A DNA stretch of 64,000 nucleotides from Lacinutrix sp. Bg11-31. Lineage in GTDB: Bacteria > Bacteroidota > Bacteroidia > Flavobacteriales > Flavobacteriaceae. The stretch spans positions 930,001-994,000 of the forward strand of contig NZ_CP025118.1 of the NCBI RefSeq assembly GCF_002831665.1, given 5' to 3'. Under the pieces are notes generated by a model. That model searched no databases. It was not told where the DNA came from and saw only the letters and a program-made list of their open reading frames with translations. Below, piece by piece: positions 37,337 to 45,892 of this stretch. Made by a program: the position numbers and the translations under genes. How positions within the stretch are numbered: the first letter of the stretch is position 1; each line of letters opens with the position of its first letter.

Positions 37337-39211
37337 ATGAAACATTATTACAACATTTTGGCATTCACGTTATTATTAACTTTATGTACTCAATTATCTT
37401 TTTCTCAAGAAGATAATTCTAACCGTTGGTCTTTTGAAGCTGGTTTAAGTGCAGTAGACCTTTATCCTGTAGGAGAAAATACACCACAAGGTGACTATTT
37501 CGACGAATTCCTTAACCTTAACGACCATTACAATTTAGGTTTTTATGTTGGAGCTTCAAGAAGCTTTACTAAAAATTTATCTTTGTCTGCAAGAGGTACA
37601 GTAAATGAAATTAGTAAATGGGGAGATTTAGGTCAAGCCGATGAAAGTGTACTAGTTGATAACCTTAAATATTACGGACTTGACGCAATGGTAAACTATA
37701 GTTTTGGTCAAGGTAAATTACAACCTTTTATTGCAATTGGTGGTGGTTATACTTGGATTGAAGAAGGTACATATAACACATTTTCTACTGTTAATGGTTC
37801 AGATAATTTAGTAGGAGCAGGTACAGTTAATGGTTCTGTAGGAGTTAAATACTGGGTTAGTGATAAGTTTGGAGTTAATCTTCAAACAACTTACAAGCAT
37901 ACTTTTAAAGATTACTTACCTAAGCATTGGAATCATAATTTAGGTATCATTTATAAATTAAATAAAGAAGAACAAGAAGGAATAGAAACTAAAAAAGTAA
38001 CTTCTACACCAAGCCGTTGGTTTTTTGAAGCAGGTTTAAGTGCTGTAGATCTTTATCCTGTTGGAGAAAATACTCCTCAAGGTGACTATTTTGACGAATT
38101 CCTTAACCTTAACGACCATTATAATTTAGGTTTTTATGTAGGTGCTACTAGAAATCTAACTAATAATATATCTATTTCGGCAAAAGGTACAGTAAACGAA
38201 ATTAGTAAATGGGGAGATTTAGGTCAAGCCGATGAAAGTGCATTGGTAGATAACCTTAAGTATTACGGACTTGATGGTATGGTAAACTACAGTTTTGGTA
38301 AAGGTAAATTACAACCTTTTATTGCTGTTGGTGGTGGTTATACTTGGATTGAAGAAGGTTTATATAATACATTTTCTACTGTTAAAGGTTCAGATAATTT
38401 AGTAGGAGCAGGTACTGCAAATGGTTCTATAGGTGTTAAGTACTGGTTTAATGATAAAATTGGTGTGAATTTACAAACAACTTACAAGCATTCGTTTAAA
38501 GATTACTTACCGAAGCATTTCGATCATAACTTAGGTTTAGTTTATAAACTTGGAAGTGAAAAGAAAGAAGAAGTTTCTAATGATAGAGATGGTGATACTA
38601 TACCAAATGAATTCGATTTATGTCCAGATACTTTTGGTCTAGTTAGCCTTGGAGGTTGTCCAGATACAGATGGTGATGGTGTTACTGATAAAGACGATTT
38701 ATGTCCTGAAGTAAAAGGTTTAATTGAGTTTGGTGGATGTCCTGATACAGATGGAGATGGTTTTCCAGATAACAAAGATAATTGTCCTGAAGTAAAAGGA
38801 ACTGATAATGGTTGTCCAGCAAAAGTTGTTGAGCCTACACCAGTTGTAACAGTTATACCAGCAGTTGTTGGTCAAAGAAAAGTATATTTTAACTATGATA
38901 GCTCTAAGCTTGATGAGAATGCTAAATCTATATTAGATGATATTGCTGAAAATATTATGGCAGATAAATCTAACTTTAGTATTTCTATTCAAGGTCATGC
39001 AGATAGTAGAGGAAGTGATAATTATAACTATAATCTTTCTGTAGTAAGAGCACAAGCTATTAAAGATTACCTTACTTCTAAAAACATAACTAATAGTTTA
39101 ATTTCTATTTCTGGTAAAGGAGAAACTCAACCAATAGCTCCTAATAATACAGAGGCTGGAAGAGCAGCAAACAGAAGAGTAGAATTAACTATTGACATTT
39201 CTGCTAAGTAA
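37337..39211 (+). CDS. OmpA-family protein with duplicated beta-barrel domain
   Basis: The 624-residue protein contains a signal peptide (ends LSFSQE), two nearly identical OmpA-like barrel domains (bases 37421-37962 and 38012-38553, offset exactly 591 bases), three calcium-binding thrombospondin type 3 repeats (DxDGDG with Cys-Pro, about 415-490), a Pro-rich linker and a C-terminal OmpA/MotB peptidoglycan-binding domain (VYFNYDSSKLDENA; GHADSRGSDNYNYNLSVVRA; AANRRVEL). Ordinary Flavobacterium OmpA proteins of this type have a single barrel. The protein would tie the outer membrane to peptidoglycan. It is monocistronic with a strong terminator at 39235-39271. Confidence 0.93.
   Translation: MKHYYNILAFTLLLTLCTQLSFSQEDNSNRWSFEAGLSAVDLYPVGENTPQGDYFDEFLNLNDHYNLGFYVGASRSFTKNLSLSARGTVNEISKWGDLGQADESVLVDNLKYYGLDAMVNYSFGQGKLQPFIAIGGGYTWIEEGTYNTFSTVNGSDNLVGAGTVNGSVGVKYWVSDKFGVNLQTTYKHTFKDYLPKHWNHNLGIIYKLNKEEQEGIETKKVTSTPSRWFFEAGLSAVDLYPVGENTPQGDYFDEFLNLNDHYNLGFYVGATRNLTNNISISAKGTVNEISKWGDLGQADESALVDNLKYYGLDGMVNYSFGKGKLQPFIAVGGGYTWIEEGLYNTFSTVKGSDNLVGAGTANGSIGVKYWFNDKIGVNLQTTYKHSFKDYLPKHFDHNLGLVYKLGSEKKEEVSNDRDGDTIPNEFDLCPDTFGLVSLGGCPDTDGDGVTDKDDLCPEVKGLIEFGGCPDTDGDGFPDNKDNCPEVKGTDNGCPAKVVEPTPVVTVIPAVVGQRKVYFNYDSSKLDENAKSILDDIAENIMADKSNFSISIQGHADSRGSDNYNYNLSVVRAQAIKDYLTSKNITNSLISISGKGETQPIAPNNTEAGRAANRRVELTIDISAK
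37421..38553 (+). repeat. In-frame tandem duplication of the OmpA barrel module
   Basis: The module of about 542 bp at 37421-37962 recurs at 38012-38553. Long stretches such as SAVDLYPVGENTPQGDYFDE and YNLGFYVGA are identical, and most other differences are conservative. The copies are separated by a 16-residue linker. Confidence 0.93.
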
Positions 39212-39234
39212 ATTCAATTTACTTTTTATAAATT

Positions 39235-39271
39235 GTGCTATCATATTAAATTATGATAGCACTTTTTTTTT
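39235..39271 (+). terminator. Terminator after the OmpA gene
   Basis: An 11-bp perfect stem (39235-39245 with 39252-39262), 6-base loop and nine T follow the stop codon by 24 bases. Confidence 0.9.
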
Positions 39272-39476
39272 GTTCATTATTTTGATAAAACTGAAGTTTC
39301 TAATAAGACATAAGTCCGAGAGAGAATAATAGACTAAAAAGCATTATAATTTAATATAATCGGCTGTATTTTAACACGTTGTTAAAATTGGTTAAAAAAG
39401 TTAAAACTATTATAAAGAGGAAATTTCGAAATAGAAAAAGGTATTTATTTGTTGTAACCAACTAAAACAATATACA

Positions 39477-40052
39477 ATGAAAAAATTATTACTCATTACC
39501 GCAATTTCCATTTTTGGATTAACAAAAGCTCAAGCTCAAGATGTTGAGTTTGGAGCTAAGATTGGTGCAAATTTCTCATCTATTTATGGCGACACAACTG
39601 ATGATATCGAAATGATAACTAGTGTTATTAATTTTGGAGTTTATTCTGAAATCTCATTAACCGAAAAATTCTCTTTTCAACCAGAAATCATGTATTCTAT
39701 TCAAGGATTTAGTGTTGTGGATAATGTTTTGTCAACAGACAATATTGTCTCACTAAATTATATAAATGTTCCGTTAATGGGAAAGTATTATGTAACTAAA
39801 GGCTTAAGCCTTGAAGCTGGACCACAAATAGGTTTTTTACTATCTGCAAAAAATGAAAATATAGATGTAAAAGACAGTTTTAAGTCTATAGATTATGGCG
39901 TTAATTTAGGATTGGGCTATAAGCTAGAAAACGGACTAAATTTTGGTGCTCGATATAATTTTGGATTATCAAATATTAATGATGTTAATGGTTCTACAGA
40001 TAAATTTAGAAATGGTGTAGCACAATTAACTATTGGTTATTCATTTTTTTAG
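39477..40052 (+). CDS. Small porin-like outer-membrane beta-barrel protein
   Basis: The 191-residue protein has a signal peptide (ITAISIFGLTKAQAQ) and alternating beta strands through to a C-terminal aromatic residue (YSFF), with GAKIGANFSSIYG and FQPEIMYSIQGF typical of the OMP beta-brl_2 (PorT-like) family. Such eight-stranded proteins sit in the outer membrane, with no known transport role. It is monocistronic. No specific partner is apparent; the neighbouring OmpA gene ends 265 bases upstream at 39211. Confidence 0.85.
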   Translation: MKKLLLITAISIFGLTKAQAQDVEFGAKIGANFSSIYGDTTDDIEMITSVINFGVYSEISLTEKFSFQPEIMYSIQGFSVVDNVLSTDNIVSLNYINVPLMGKYYVTKGLSLEAGPQIGFLLSAKNENIDVKDSFKSIDYGVNLGLGYKLENGLNFGARYNFGLSNINDVNGSTDKFRNGVAQLTIGYSFF

Positions 40053-40198
40053 AGCATAAAAAACAGTATAAATCAATTAAAAAAAGTAGTAGAATTTAAT
40101 TAACAAATTATTAGACTATACATATACTACGTTATGTAACTTTGTTTAAATAAAGGTAATTATATTAAACTTAATATTACAATTGATTACTGTTAGTT

Positions 40199-41203
40199 AT
40201 GGACAAGAAACAAACCTTATATTCTATTTTAGATCTTGCTTTAGTATCCAAAGACCATTCACTTAAGCAAACTTATAATAACGCCTTAGAATTAGCGCGA
40301 CAAGCCGAAATATTTGGTTACACACGCTATTGGTTGGCAGAACACCATAACTCTGCAAATATTGGTAGTAGTGCAACATCAGTTTTAATAGGTTATGTAG
40401 CACAAGGGACTAATACATTACGTATAGGTTCTGGTGGTATTATGTTGCCTAATCATTCACCATTAATAGTTGCAGAACAGTTTGGTACGTTAGGTTCTTT
40501 ATATCCTAATAGAATTGATTTAGGCTTAGGTAGAGCACCAGGAACAGATAGAGAAACGGCTCAAGCTATAAGATTAGACTTTATGGAAGCTGCACATTCT
40601 TTTCCTAATGAATTAGAAAAAATACAAACCTATTTTTCTACAGATAATGCTACTTCAAAAGTGCGTGCTACTGTAGCAGAAGGAGTAGAAGTACCAGTCT
40701 ATATATTAGGTTCTAGTACAGATAGCGCACATTTGGCAGCAAAAAAAGGATTGCCTTATGCTTTTGCTAGTCATTTTGCAACCACACATTTATGGGATGC
40801 TTTAGCTATTTATCGTAAAGAATTTAAACCATCAAGTGTTTTACAAAAACCTTATGTAATTGCAGGAGTAAATATTATTATAGCAAATACAGATGAAGAA
40901 GCCCAACGTTTATCAACTTCATTAATTAGAATGATTGTTGGCATATTTACAGGTAAACGCGATTTTGTACAACCTGCAATAGACATGACAGATGAGTTAA
41001 AAGAGGTTATGCAAAATCCACAGGTTCATCAAATGTTAAAATATTCTTTTATTGGAAGTAAAGCAACTGTAAAAGCGCAAGTAAAAGAGTTTATGAATCA
41101 AACTCAAGCCGATGAGCTTATTGCTGTAACTAATATTTATGATATTAAAGACAGAATACAATCTTACAAATTATTTGCAGAGATTATGAAAGAATTAAAT
41201 TAA
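40199..41203 (+). CDS. Luciferase-like (LLM class) flavin-dependent oxidoreductase
   Basis: The 334-residue enzyme shows the LLM signature early: RYWLAEHHNSANIGSSATSV, RIGSGGIMLPNHSPLIVAEQ, LGLGRAPGTD and YILGSSTDSAHLAAKKGLPY. It is a TIM-barrel flavin monooxygenase of the MsuD/alkanal family that uses reduced FMN from a partner; the substrate is unknown. A TAACTTTG at 40137-40144 gives a -7 element, without a clear -33. It is convergent with the ThiE-like genes, leaving only 4 bases between stops. Confidence 0.9.
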   Translation: MDKKQTLYSILDLALVSKDHSLKQTYNNALELARQAEIFGYTRYWLAEHHNSANIGSSATSVLIGYVAQGTNTLRIGSGGIMLPNHSPLIVAEQFGTLGSLYPNRIDLGLGRAPGTDRETAQAIRLDFMEAAHSFPNELEKIQTYFSTDNATSKVRATVAEGVEVPVYILGSSTDSAHLAAKKGLPYAFASHFATTHLWDALAIYRKEFKPSSVLQKPYVIAGVNIIIANTDEEAQRLSTSLIRMIVGIFTGKRDFVQPAIDMTDELKEVMQNPQVHQMLKYSFIGSKATVKAQVKEFMNQTQADELIAVTNIYDIKDRIQSYKLFAEIMKELN

Positions 41204-41207
41204 TTTA

Positions 41208-41852
41208 CTACTCAAAAGTATGGCGTTGCTCTTGTGTAGAAGACGCGTTTAGTAGTTTGTTAAATGTTTTTATACTATCAAAATCTTGAGTTATCGCTTT
41301 AGAAACTGCAATACCAGAAATATCAGCTTTTAATAAGTCTGGAATATCCTCTAGAGTTATGCCTCCAAAACCAAGAATTGGCTTAGGCGTTTTTAAAATA
41401 TCTGTAATTGCAGTATAACCTTTTAAACCTAAAACAGGATCCAAACTATCTTTATTAGCTGTGTCTCTAAAAGGACCTAAATTTATATAATCGATTTCTT
41501 TATCTAATAATGTTTCACAATCTGCTAAAGTATTTGCAGTTCCTCCAATACTTTGCCAAGGAAATAAATGCTTTCTTACTAGAGTAGGACAGGAGTCTGT
41601 TTTTTCTAAATACACACCATCTGCTTTAATGTCTTTAGCTATTTTGTAATGCCCACTAATTATTAATCTGGTTTGGTAGTGAGTTGTTATTTTTATAGCT
41701 TCTTTGGCTACTTTTAAAACCTTTTTTTCTGAAGCGTTCTCCATAACAAGTCGCACCAATTCTGCGCCAGAAGTACATGCTTTTTGTATGTTTTCAAGAA
41801 TGGTTTTTGGTGAATCGCCTTCGGCTATATAATGTAGTTTTGGTATAATCAT
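41208..41852 (-). CDS. Thiamine phosphate synthase/TenI family protein
   Basis: The 214-residue protein starts at ATG 41852; the longer frame would need a TTG at 41882. A TIM barrel with phosphate-binding turns is recognisable: INLGPFRDTANKDSLDPVLG and ILGFGGITLEDI, then GIAVSKAI. The GISTH-type loop reads SIGGTANT, and the usual VND metal/substrate site is replaced by ISGH (RLIISGHYKIAKD). It is therefore a ThiE relative whose catalytic competence is uncertain. It is paired with another ThiE/TenI-like gene 41 bases upstream. No TPP riboswitch was seen in the upstream gap. Confidence 0.75.
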   Translation of the reverse strand: MIIPKLHYIAEGDSPKTILENIQKACTSGAELVRLVMENASEKKVLKVAKEAIKITTHYQTRLIISGHYKIAKDIKADGVYLEKTDSCPTLVRKHLFPWQSIGGTANTLADCETLLDKEIDYINLGPFRDTANKDSLDPVLGLKGYTAITDILKTPKPILGFGGITLEDIPDLLKADISGIAVSKAITQDFDSIKTFNKLLNASSTQEQRHTFE

Positions 41853-41893
41853 GTTTTTGTTTCTTGTTATTGGATTCTTCAATTTTACTCTAA

Positions 41894-42481
41894 TTATTTA
41901 AAGTGAAGTTTTATTTTTTTGAAAACAGCTACAGGTGTATCATTATTCCAAATACCACCTAAAATACCAACACCATTGTAACCCAACGTATCGAAATCTA
42001 CTAAGTTATCTGCTGTAACTCCTCCCATTCCAATAATTATTTTATCAATAGCATTAACATCAAAACCACGACCATTATAGCCTGCTTTAGATAATGATGA
42101 AAACACAGGACTTAGTAAATGATAATCAAATTCAAAATAACAATCTTCAAGATCTTTTGGCTCATGAAAAGAGGAACTTATAGTTTTTCCGAAGAGATTA
42201 AGACTTTTAAAGTAACGACCAGGATTATCTATATTATCTATTCTTTTTTGTTCTTGAAAATGAATCCCTTTTAAATTAAAATCGTTTATTAACTCATGAT
42301 GATAGTGTACAACAATTTTGTTGTGATATTGCTTATCTATTTTATTTAAATAATCGCAATGTGCTTTATAGTCTTTAGATGGTTTTCTCAAATGATAATA
42401 TTCTAAACCTTCTTGAAATAACTGATTAAGAATCTCTATTTCGTTTGGGATATCATTTTCTGGAGCTATTACTACTATCAT
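41894..42481 (-). CDS. ThiE/TenI-like protein
   Basis: The 195-residue protein is another TIM-barrel of the thiamine-phosphate synthase/TenI superfamily: YYHLRKPSKDY, VVHYHHELINDFNLKGIHFQE, LSPVFSSLSKAGYNGRGF and IIGMGGVTADNL, ending in GVGILGGIW. As in TenI, several ThiE active-site residues differ. TenI is a thiazole tautomerase that supports ThiE. The two adjacent genes may therefore provide TenI-like and ThiE-like activities, or be scavenging paralogues. Only a -7 element (TATCTTTG, 42512-42505) was visible upstream. Confidence 0.72.
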   Translation of the reverse strand: MIVVIAPENDIPNEIEILNQLFQEGLEYYHLRKPSKDYKAHCDYLNKIDKQYHNKIVVHYHHELINDFNLKGIHFQEQKRIDNIDNPGRYFKSLNLFGKTISSSFHEPKDLEDCYFEFDYHLLSPVFSSLSKAGYNGRGFDVNAIDKIIIGMGGVTADNLVDFDTLGYNGVGILGGIWNNDTPVAVFKKIKLHFK

Positions 42482-42603
42482 TATTTAATACTTTTCATAT
42501 GATACAAAGATACCTCAGATTCTTCATATTTAAAGACTACTTAATGGAGAATATCATAATAAAAAGGATGCTTGTAATAGCTTTTTTAATTAAGAAATAA
42601 GTA

Positions 42604-43341
42604 TTAAAAAAAGTTTTCCTTAATATTCTCTGGCTTTATAACTTTAGTTTTTACAATAAAGTTCATAAATAGGTAAATAGCCATTATATGGCAAATAATA
42701 ATAAGTACAGTAAAAGTACTATTGAAATATAAGAATTCATTAATTGAAACTAATACAACTTGAAAAAAAGTAAAAAGGCCAGAGGCTAGTAAAACTGGGC
42801 TATTATTGTAATTATCATTTAAATAGACAATAGCAAATGTAATGGTATAAACTATTAAACTTAAGGCACATAAAAAGACAAAAAACAAATGATTATCAGG
42901 TATAGAATAGACTAGTAATTTTAAAATGGAAAATAAAATATAGGAAATTAGAACAATGCTAATCATCACCGAAATAGATGGTAAAGATCTTAGTTTTTCT
43001 ATATGTAAATATTTTTTGAGAGTGAAAGCACAGCATATTAGGTATATAGAAGTTAATGTAGCAATCCCTCCAAAGCAGTCTTCAAAGCAGTAAAAGGATA
43101 ATACATCCGAAGCTAATGTTGCTAGTATAGCACATATAAAAATAGGGTTAGCCTTTTTTTTAGTAAGATTTATATATTTAAAAAGAAGAGAAATAATTAC
43201 AATAGGCAATACATATATTAATTGCTTTTTCTCTAAAAAAATACTCATAATAATTGCCGCAAAAAAGGAAACGTATAATATAATATCGATAACATTAGTT
43301 ACCTTATAAAAAGGAGTGTTAACAGATTTTTTTTTAGGCAT
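42604..43341 (-). CDS. Polytopic membrane protein, YhhN/TMEM86-like
   Basis: The 245-residue protein has about eight hydrophobic segments and little else. FKYINLTKKKANPIFICAIL, LASDVLSFYCFEDCFGG and FTFFQVVLVSINEFLYFN fit the pattern of the YhhN family (bacterial relatives of lysoplasmalogenase TMEM86). The family is acceptable but weakly supported; no catalytic residue could be verified. A TATATTTG -7 motif lies upstream (43379-43372). The gene is monocistronic and divergent from the Crp gene. Confidence 0.5.
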   Translation of the reverse strand: MPKKKSVNTPFYKVTNVIDIILYVSFFAAIIMSIFLEKKQLIYVLPIVIISLLFKYINLTKKKANPIFICAILATLASDVLSFYCFEDCFGGIATLTSIYLICCAFTLKKYLHIEKLRSLPSISVMISIVLISYILFSILKLLVYSIPDNHLFFVFLCALSLIVYTITFAIVYLNDNYNNSPVLLASGLFTFFQVVLVSINEFLYFNSTFTVLIIICHIMAIYLFMNFIVKTKVIKPENIKENFF

Positions 43342-43540
43342 TTATTAAGAGTTTCACCGTTTCTATCATTCCAAATATATTAATTAGTTTCTTAAAAAGA
43401 GATGGAATTTAGTTATTATAATCTATAAAATAGCAAAAACAGAATTAAATGCTTTAAAGAGTATTACAATGTACAGAAAAGGACAATTAACTAATAAACG
43501 GTAAAATTTTAGATTCTATTTATTTACCTTTATCTTTATT

Positions 43541-44137
43541 ATGAATTTACCAAACTTCAAAAAACATCTCATCGATAAAGGTGGACTATCGCAAGAAGAG
43601 TTTGCTCAAGTAGAACCCTATATTAAAACAAAGACAATTGCAAAAAACGACTTCCTTTTAAAACAAGGTGATATCTGTTCACATTCCTTTTTTGTAGAAG
43701 AAGGCGTGTTGCGTTTCTATTCTTTAAATGAAGAAGGTAAAGAAAATATCTTGCAATTTGCTACAGAAAACTGGATTGTTAGTGATCGTGGAAGTGTCTT
43801 TTTTCAAGAACCTTCAACATACTATATAGATGCAATTGAAGATACATTAGCCGTTATGCTAGATGAAGATTTTGTTAACGAAGTCGCTAAAATCAACCAA
43901 AATTTTAGGAAACAAAACGAAACGCTGTTGCAAAACCATATTCGTCATTTATACAAACGTGTTAGCTTATTATTAGGGGCATCTGCAAGAGTTCGATATT
44001 TAGAATTTGTTAATATGTATCCAGATATTATGCTTCGTGTTCCGCAATGGATGATTGCTTCATATTTAGGTATTACTCCAGAAAGTTTAAGTCGTGTTCG
44101 TAAAGCTTTAGCTCAAGAAAATTTTAATAACAAGTAG
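43541..44137 (+). CDS. Crp/Fnr-family transcriptional regulator
   Basis: The 198-residue protein has an N-terminal cyclic-nucleotide-binding-type barrel (FLLKQGDICSHSFFVEEGVLRFY and ATENWIVSDRGSVFF) and a C-terminal winged helix (PQWMIASYLGITPESLSRVRKAL). It lacks the four Cys of an Fnr iron-sulfur cluster and no cAMP-binding set is evident, so the signal is unknown. The GTAAC-N4-GTTAC and TGAT-N4-ATCA palindromes near the efflux and SQR genes are of the type such proteins bind, but a link to this gene is only a guess. It is upstream of a small protein and pirin. Confidence 0.9.
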   Translation: MNLPNFKKHLIDKGGLSQEEFAQVEPYIKTKTIAKNDFLLKQGDICSHSFFVEEGVLRFYSLNEEGKENILQFATENWIVSDRGSVFFQEPSTYYIDAIEDTLAVMLDEDFVNEVAKINQNFRKQNETLLQNHIRHLYKRVSLLLGASARVRYLEFVNMYPDIMLRVPQWMIASYLGITPESLSRVRKALAQENFNNK

Positions 44138-44232
44138 TTTTTATTCTTAATATTTAACATCTTACCATAGGTCAATGCATACCTTTTATAGTTGCTGTAA
44201 TTTTACAGTAATTAAAAGAAAGGAATGTATTT

Positions 44233-44586
44233 ATGAAACATTTAGAAGTATTAGTTGTTACAAAATACACGACAACACAAAGAATCTTAAATTGGCAAGT
44301 TTTTACGGTCGATACTATCGAAACTGCTATCGAAAAATTACAACAGCAACCTTATAAAGTTGTCGCTATTTCTCATAATTTCAATGAGGTAGATAAACGT
44401 AAGTTAAATCAAATACTATCAATTTTAGACAACACTATAATTCTAGTTGAATATAACAACGATAAATCTTTATCCGAAACAGTAAAAGCAAGCTATTGGC
44501 CAAAAAACAAACCAGGAGCAGAGCGTAATTATTTGGATAATTGGTTTGAAATAAAATTGGCTAATAGTATCCATTCAAATCAATAA
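44233..44586 (+). CDS. Small alpha/beta protein of unknown function
   Basis: The 117-residue protein has alternating strands and helices (LEVLVVTKYTTTQRIL, PYKVVAISHNFNEVDKRKL, TIILVEYNNDKSL) reminiscent of a receiver or Rossmann-like fold, but no phospho-acceptor Asp pattern is recognisable. The WPKNKPGAERNYLDNWFEI tail is distinctive but unknown to me. It lies 14 bases before pirin on the same strand and is probably cotranscribed with it and perhaps with the Crp gene. Confidence 0.6.
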   Translation: MKHLEVLVVTKYTTTQRILNWQVFTVDTIETAIEKLQQQPYKVVAISHNFNEVDKRKLNQILSILDNTIILVEYNNDKSLSETVKASYWPKNKPGAERNYLDNWFEIKLANSIHSNQ

Positions 44587-44600
44587 TTAAATAAAGAAAA

Positions 44601-45473
44601 ATGAAAACAAAAACCATAGAAAAAGTAACAAGGCCAGGAACACCACATTTTGTAGGAGACGGATTTAGAGTACATAACTTTATTCCAGGAACATCCACTA
44701 TGAAACGTATGGATCCATTTATTATGCTAGATTATAATTCAAAATATAATTTCCCAGCAACAAATAAACCAAAAGGTGTTGGTGTGCATCCTCACAGAGG
44801 TTTCGAAACCGTAACCATTGCTTACAAAGGTCGTATAGAACATGATGATAGTTCTGGAGGAGGAGGTGTAATAGGAGAAGGAGATGTACAATGGATGACA
44901 GCTGCTTCGGGTGTTTTACATAAAGAGTTTCATGAAACCGAATGGAGTAAAAAAGGAGGTGAATTTCAAATGGTGCAATTATGGGTAAATTTACCTGCGA
45001 AAGATAAAATGGGTCCTCCTAAATATCAAGCCATTGCAAATACAGAGATACCAAAAATTGCTTTGCCAGATAACGCAGGAGAAGTTGAAGTTATTGCTGG
45101 CAATTATCAAGGTAATAAAGGTTCTGCATCTACATTTTCGCCTATAAATATGTTTAATGTGAAGTTGAAAAAAGGAAAAAAAACTCAGTTTGATTTTCCA
45201 GAAAACTATACAACAGCACTATTAATTGTAGAAGGTGATGCAAAAGTGAATGACGACACTAATGCACCACAAGACCATTTTATAATGTTTAGTAATGATG
45301 GAGAATCCTTTACTATTGAAGCTTTAAATGATGCTGTGATTTTAGTGTTAAGTGGAGAGCCTATTAACGAGCCAATAGCTGCACATGGTCCTTTTGTAAT
45401 GAATACTAAAGAAGAGCTGGTAGATGCGTTTCAAGATTTTAATACAGGAAAATTTGGGTATTTAGAAGATTAA
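44601..45473 (+). CDS. Pirin-family cupin protein
   Basis: The 290-residue bicupin has the canonical pirin motif GVHPHRGFETVTIAYKGRIE, then DVQWMTAASGVLHKEFHE, providing the three His and one Glu that bind the single metal. Some pirins oxidise quercetin and others act as redox-linked regulators; the actual activity cannot be read here. The length is typical. It is the last gene of the small cluster, with a terminator at 45538-45572. Confidence 0.93.
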   Translation: MKTKTIEKVTRPGTPHFVGDGFRVHNFIPGTSTMKRMDPFIMLDYNSKYNFPATNKPKGVGVHPHRGFETVTIAYKGRIEHDDSSGGGGVIGEGDVQWMTAASGVLHKEFHETEWSKKGGEFQMVQLWVNLPAKDKMGPPKYQAIANTEIPKIALPDNAGEVEVIAGNYQGNKGSASTFSPINMFNVKLKKGKKTQFDFPENYTTALLIVEGDAKVNDDTNAPQDHFIMFSNDGESFTIEALNDAVILVLSGEPINEPIAAHGPFVMNTKEELVDAFQDFNTGKFGYLED

Positions 45474-45501
45474 AACGGCATTCCACGAGGTATTATAAAA
45501 C

Positions 45502-45527
45502 TGTCATTCCCGTGAAAACGGAATCTA
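45502..45527. repeat. Short intergenic hairpin repeat
   Basis: The stretch holds CATTCCCGTGAAAACGGAATC, here read across two overlapping parts: a CCCGT...ACGG arm pair with one base missing. It resembles the CGTCATTCCCGCGAAAGCGG-type intergenic palindromes spread through many genomes, as I recall them. Confidence 0.45.
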
Positions 45528-45537
45528 GTAAAATTTT

Positions 45538-45572
45538 AAAAGCAGTTCATTTTTTTTTTGAACTGCTTTTTT
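45538..45572. terminator. Terminator after pirin
   Basis: Arms AAAGCAGTTCA (45538-45549) and TGAACTGCTTT (45559-45569) enclose a T-rich loop, with a T run to 45572. It can also act for the convergent DUF2892 gene. Confidence 0.75.
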
Positions 45573-45667
45573 ATATTTAAAACTTGATAGAAGAGTTTAA
45601 AAAACATTCTACTTCATAAAAATGAATAAAAAATGTAGAATAGTAACTTCTAATTAATCTTATCAAC

Positions 45668-45877
45668 TTAACAAGTCGAACAGTTTCCTCCATCTTTTTT
45701 AACTCCTAACTTAACTAGAATGGTTTCCAGTAAACACCATTTTGTAAATGCAGACTGAATTAAATTTACACCAATAAATACTGTAAACCACATCCAATTC
45801 GGACTTACATAAACTGATAACACAACACTTAATAATACCATTACACCTACTATTACTCTAAAATATGTATTTAACAT
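45668..45877 (-). CDS. DUF2892 membrane protein (YgaP transmembrane-domain type)
   Basis: The 69-residue protein has two hydrophobic helices with a conserved NxxxFIGVNLIQSAFTKWC-like pattern and ends in a cysteine pair (NCSTC). DUF2892 is the membrane half of rhodanese-like YgaP and is often found with sulfur-transfer genes. It is the last gene of the TolC-adaptor-RND operon, 15 bases after the pump. With the SQR-like gene 7 kb away it hints at sulfide or thiol chemistry, but this is inference. Confidence 0.8.
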   Translation of the reverse strand: MLNTYFRVIVGVMVLLSVVLSVYVSPNWMWFTVFIGVNLIQSAFTKWCLLETILVKLGVKKDGGNCSTC

Positions 45878-45892
45878 TTTGATTGTTTTTTT

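Noticed and set aside
42482..42603. TPP riboswitch before the ThiE-like genes
   Set aside because: No thi-box core or paired stem was found; the gap holds only a -7-like motif.
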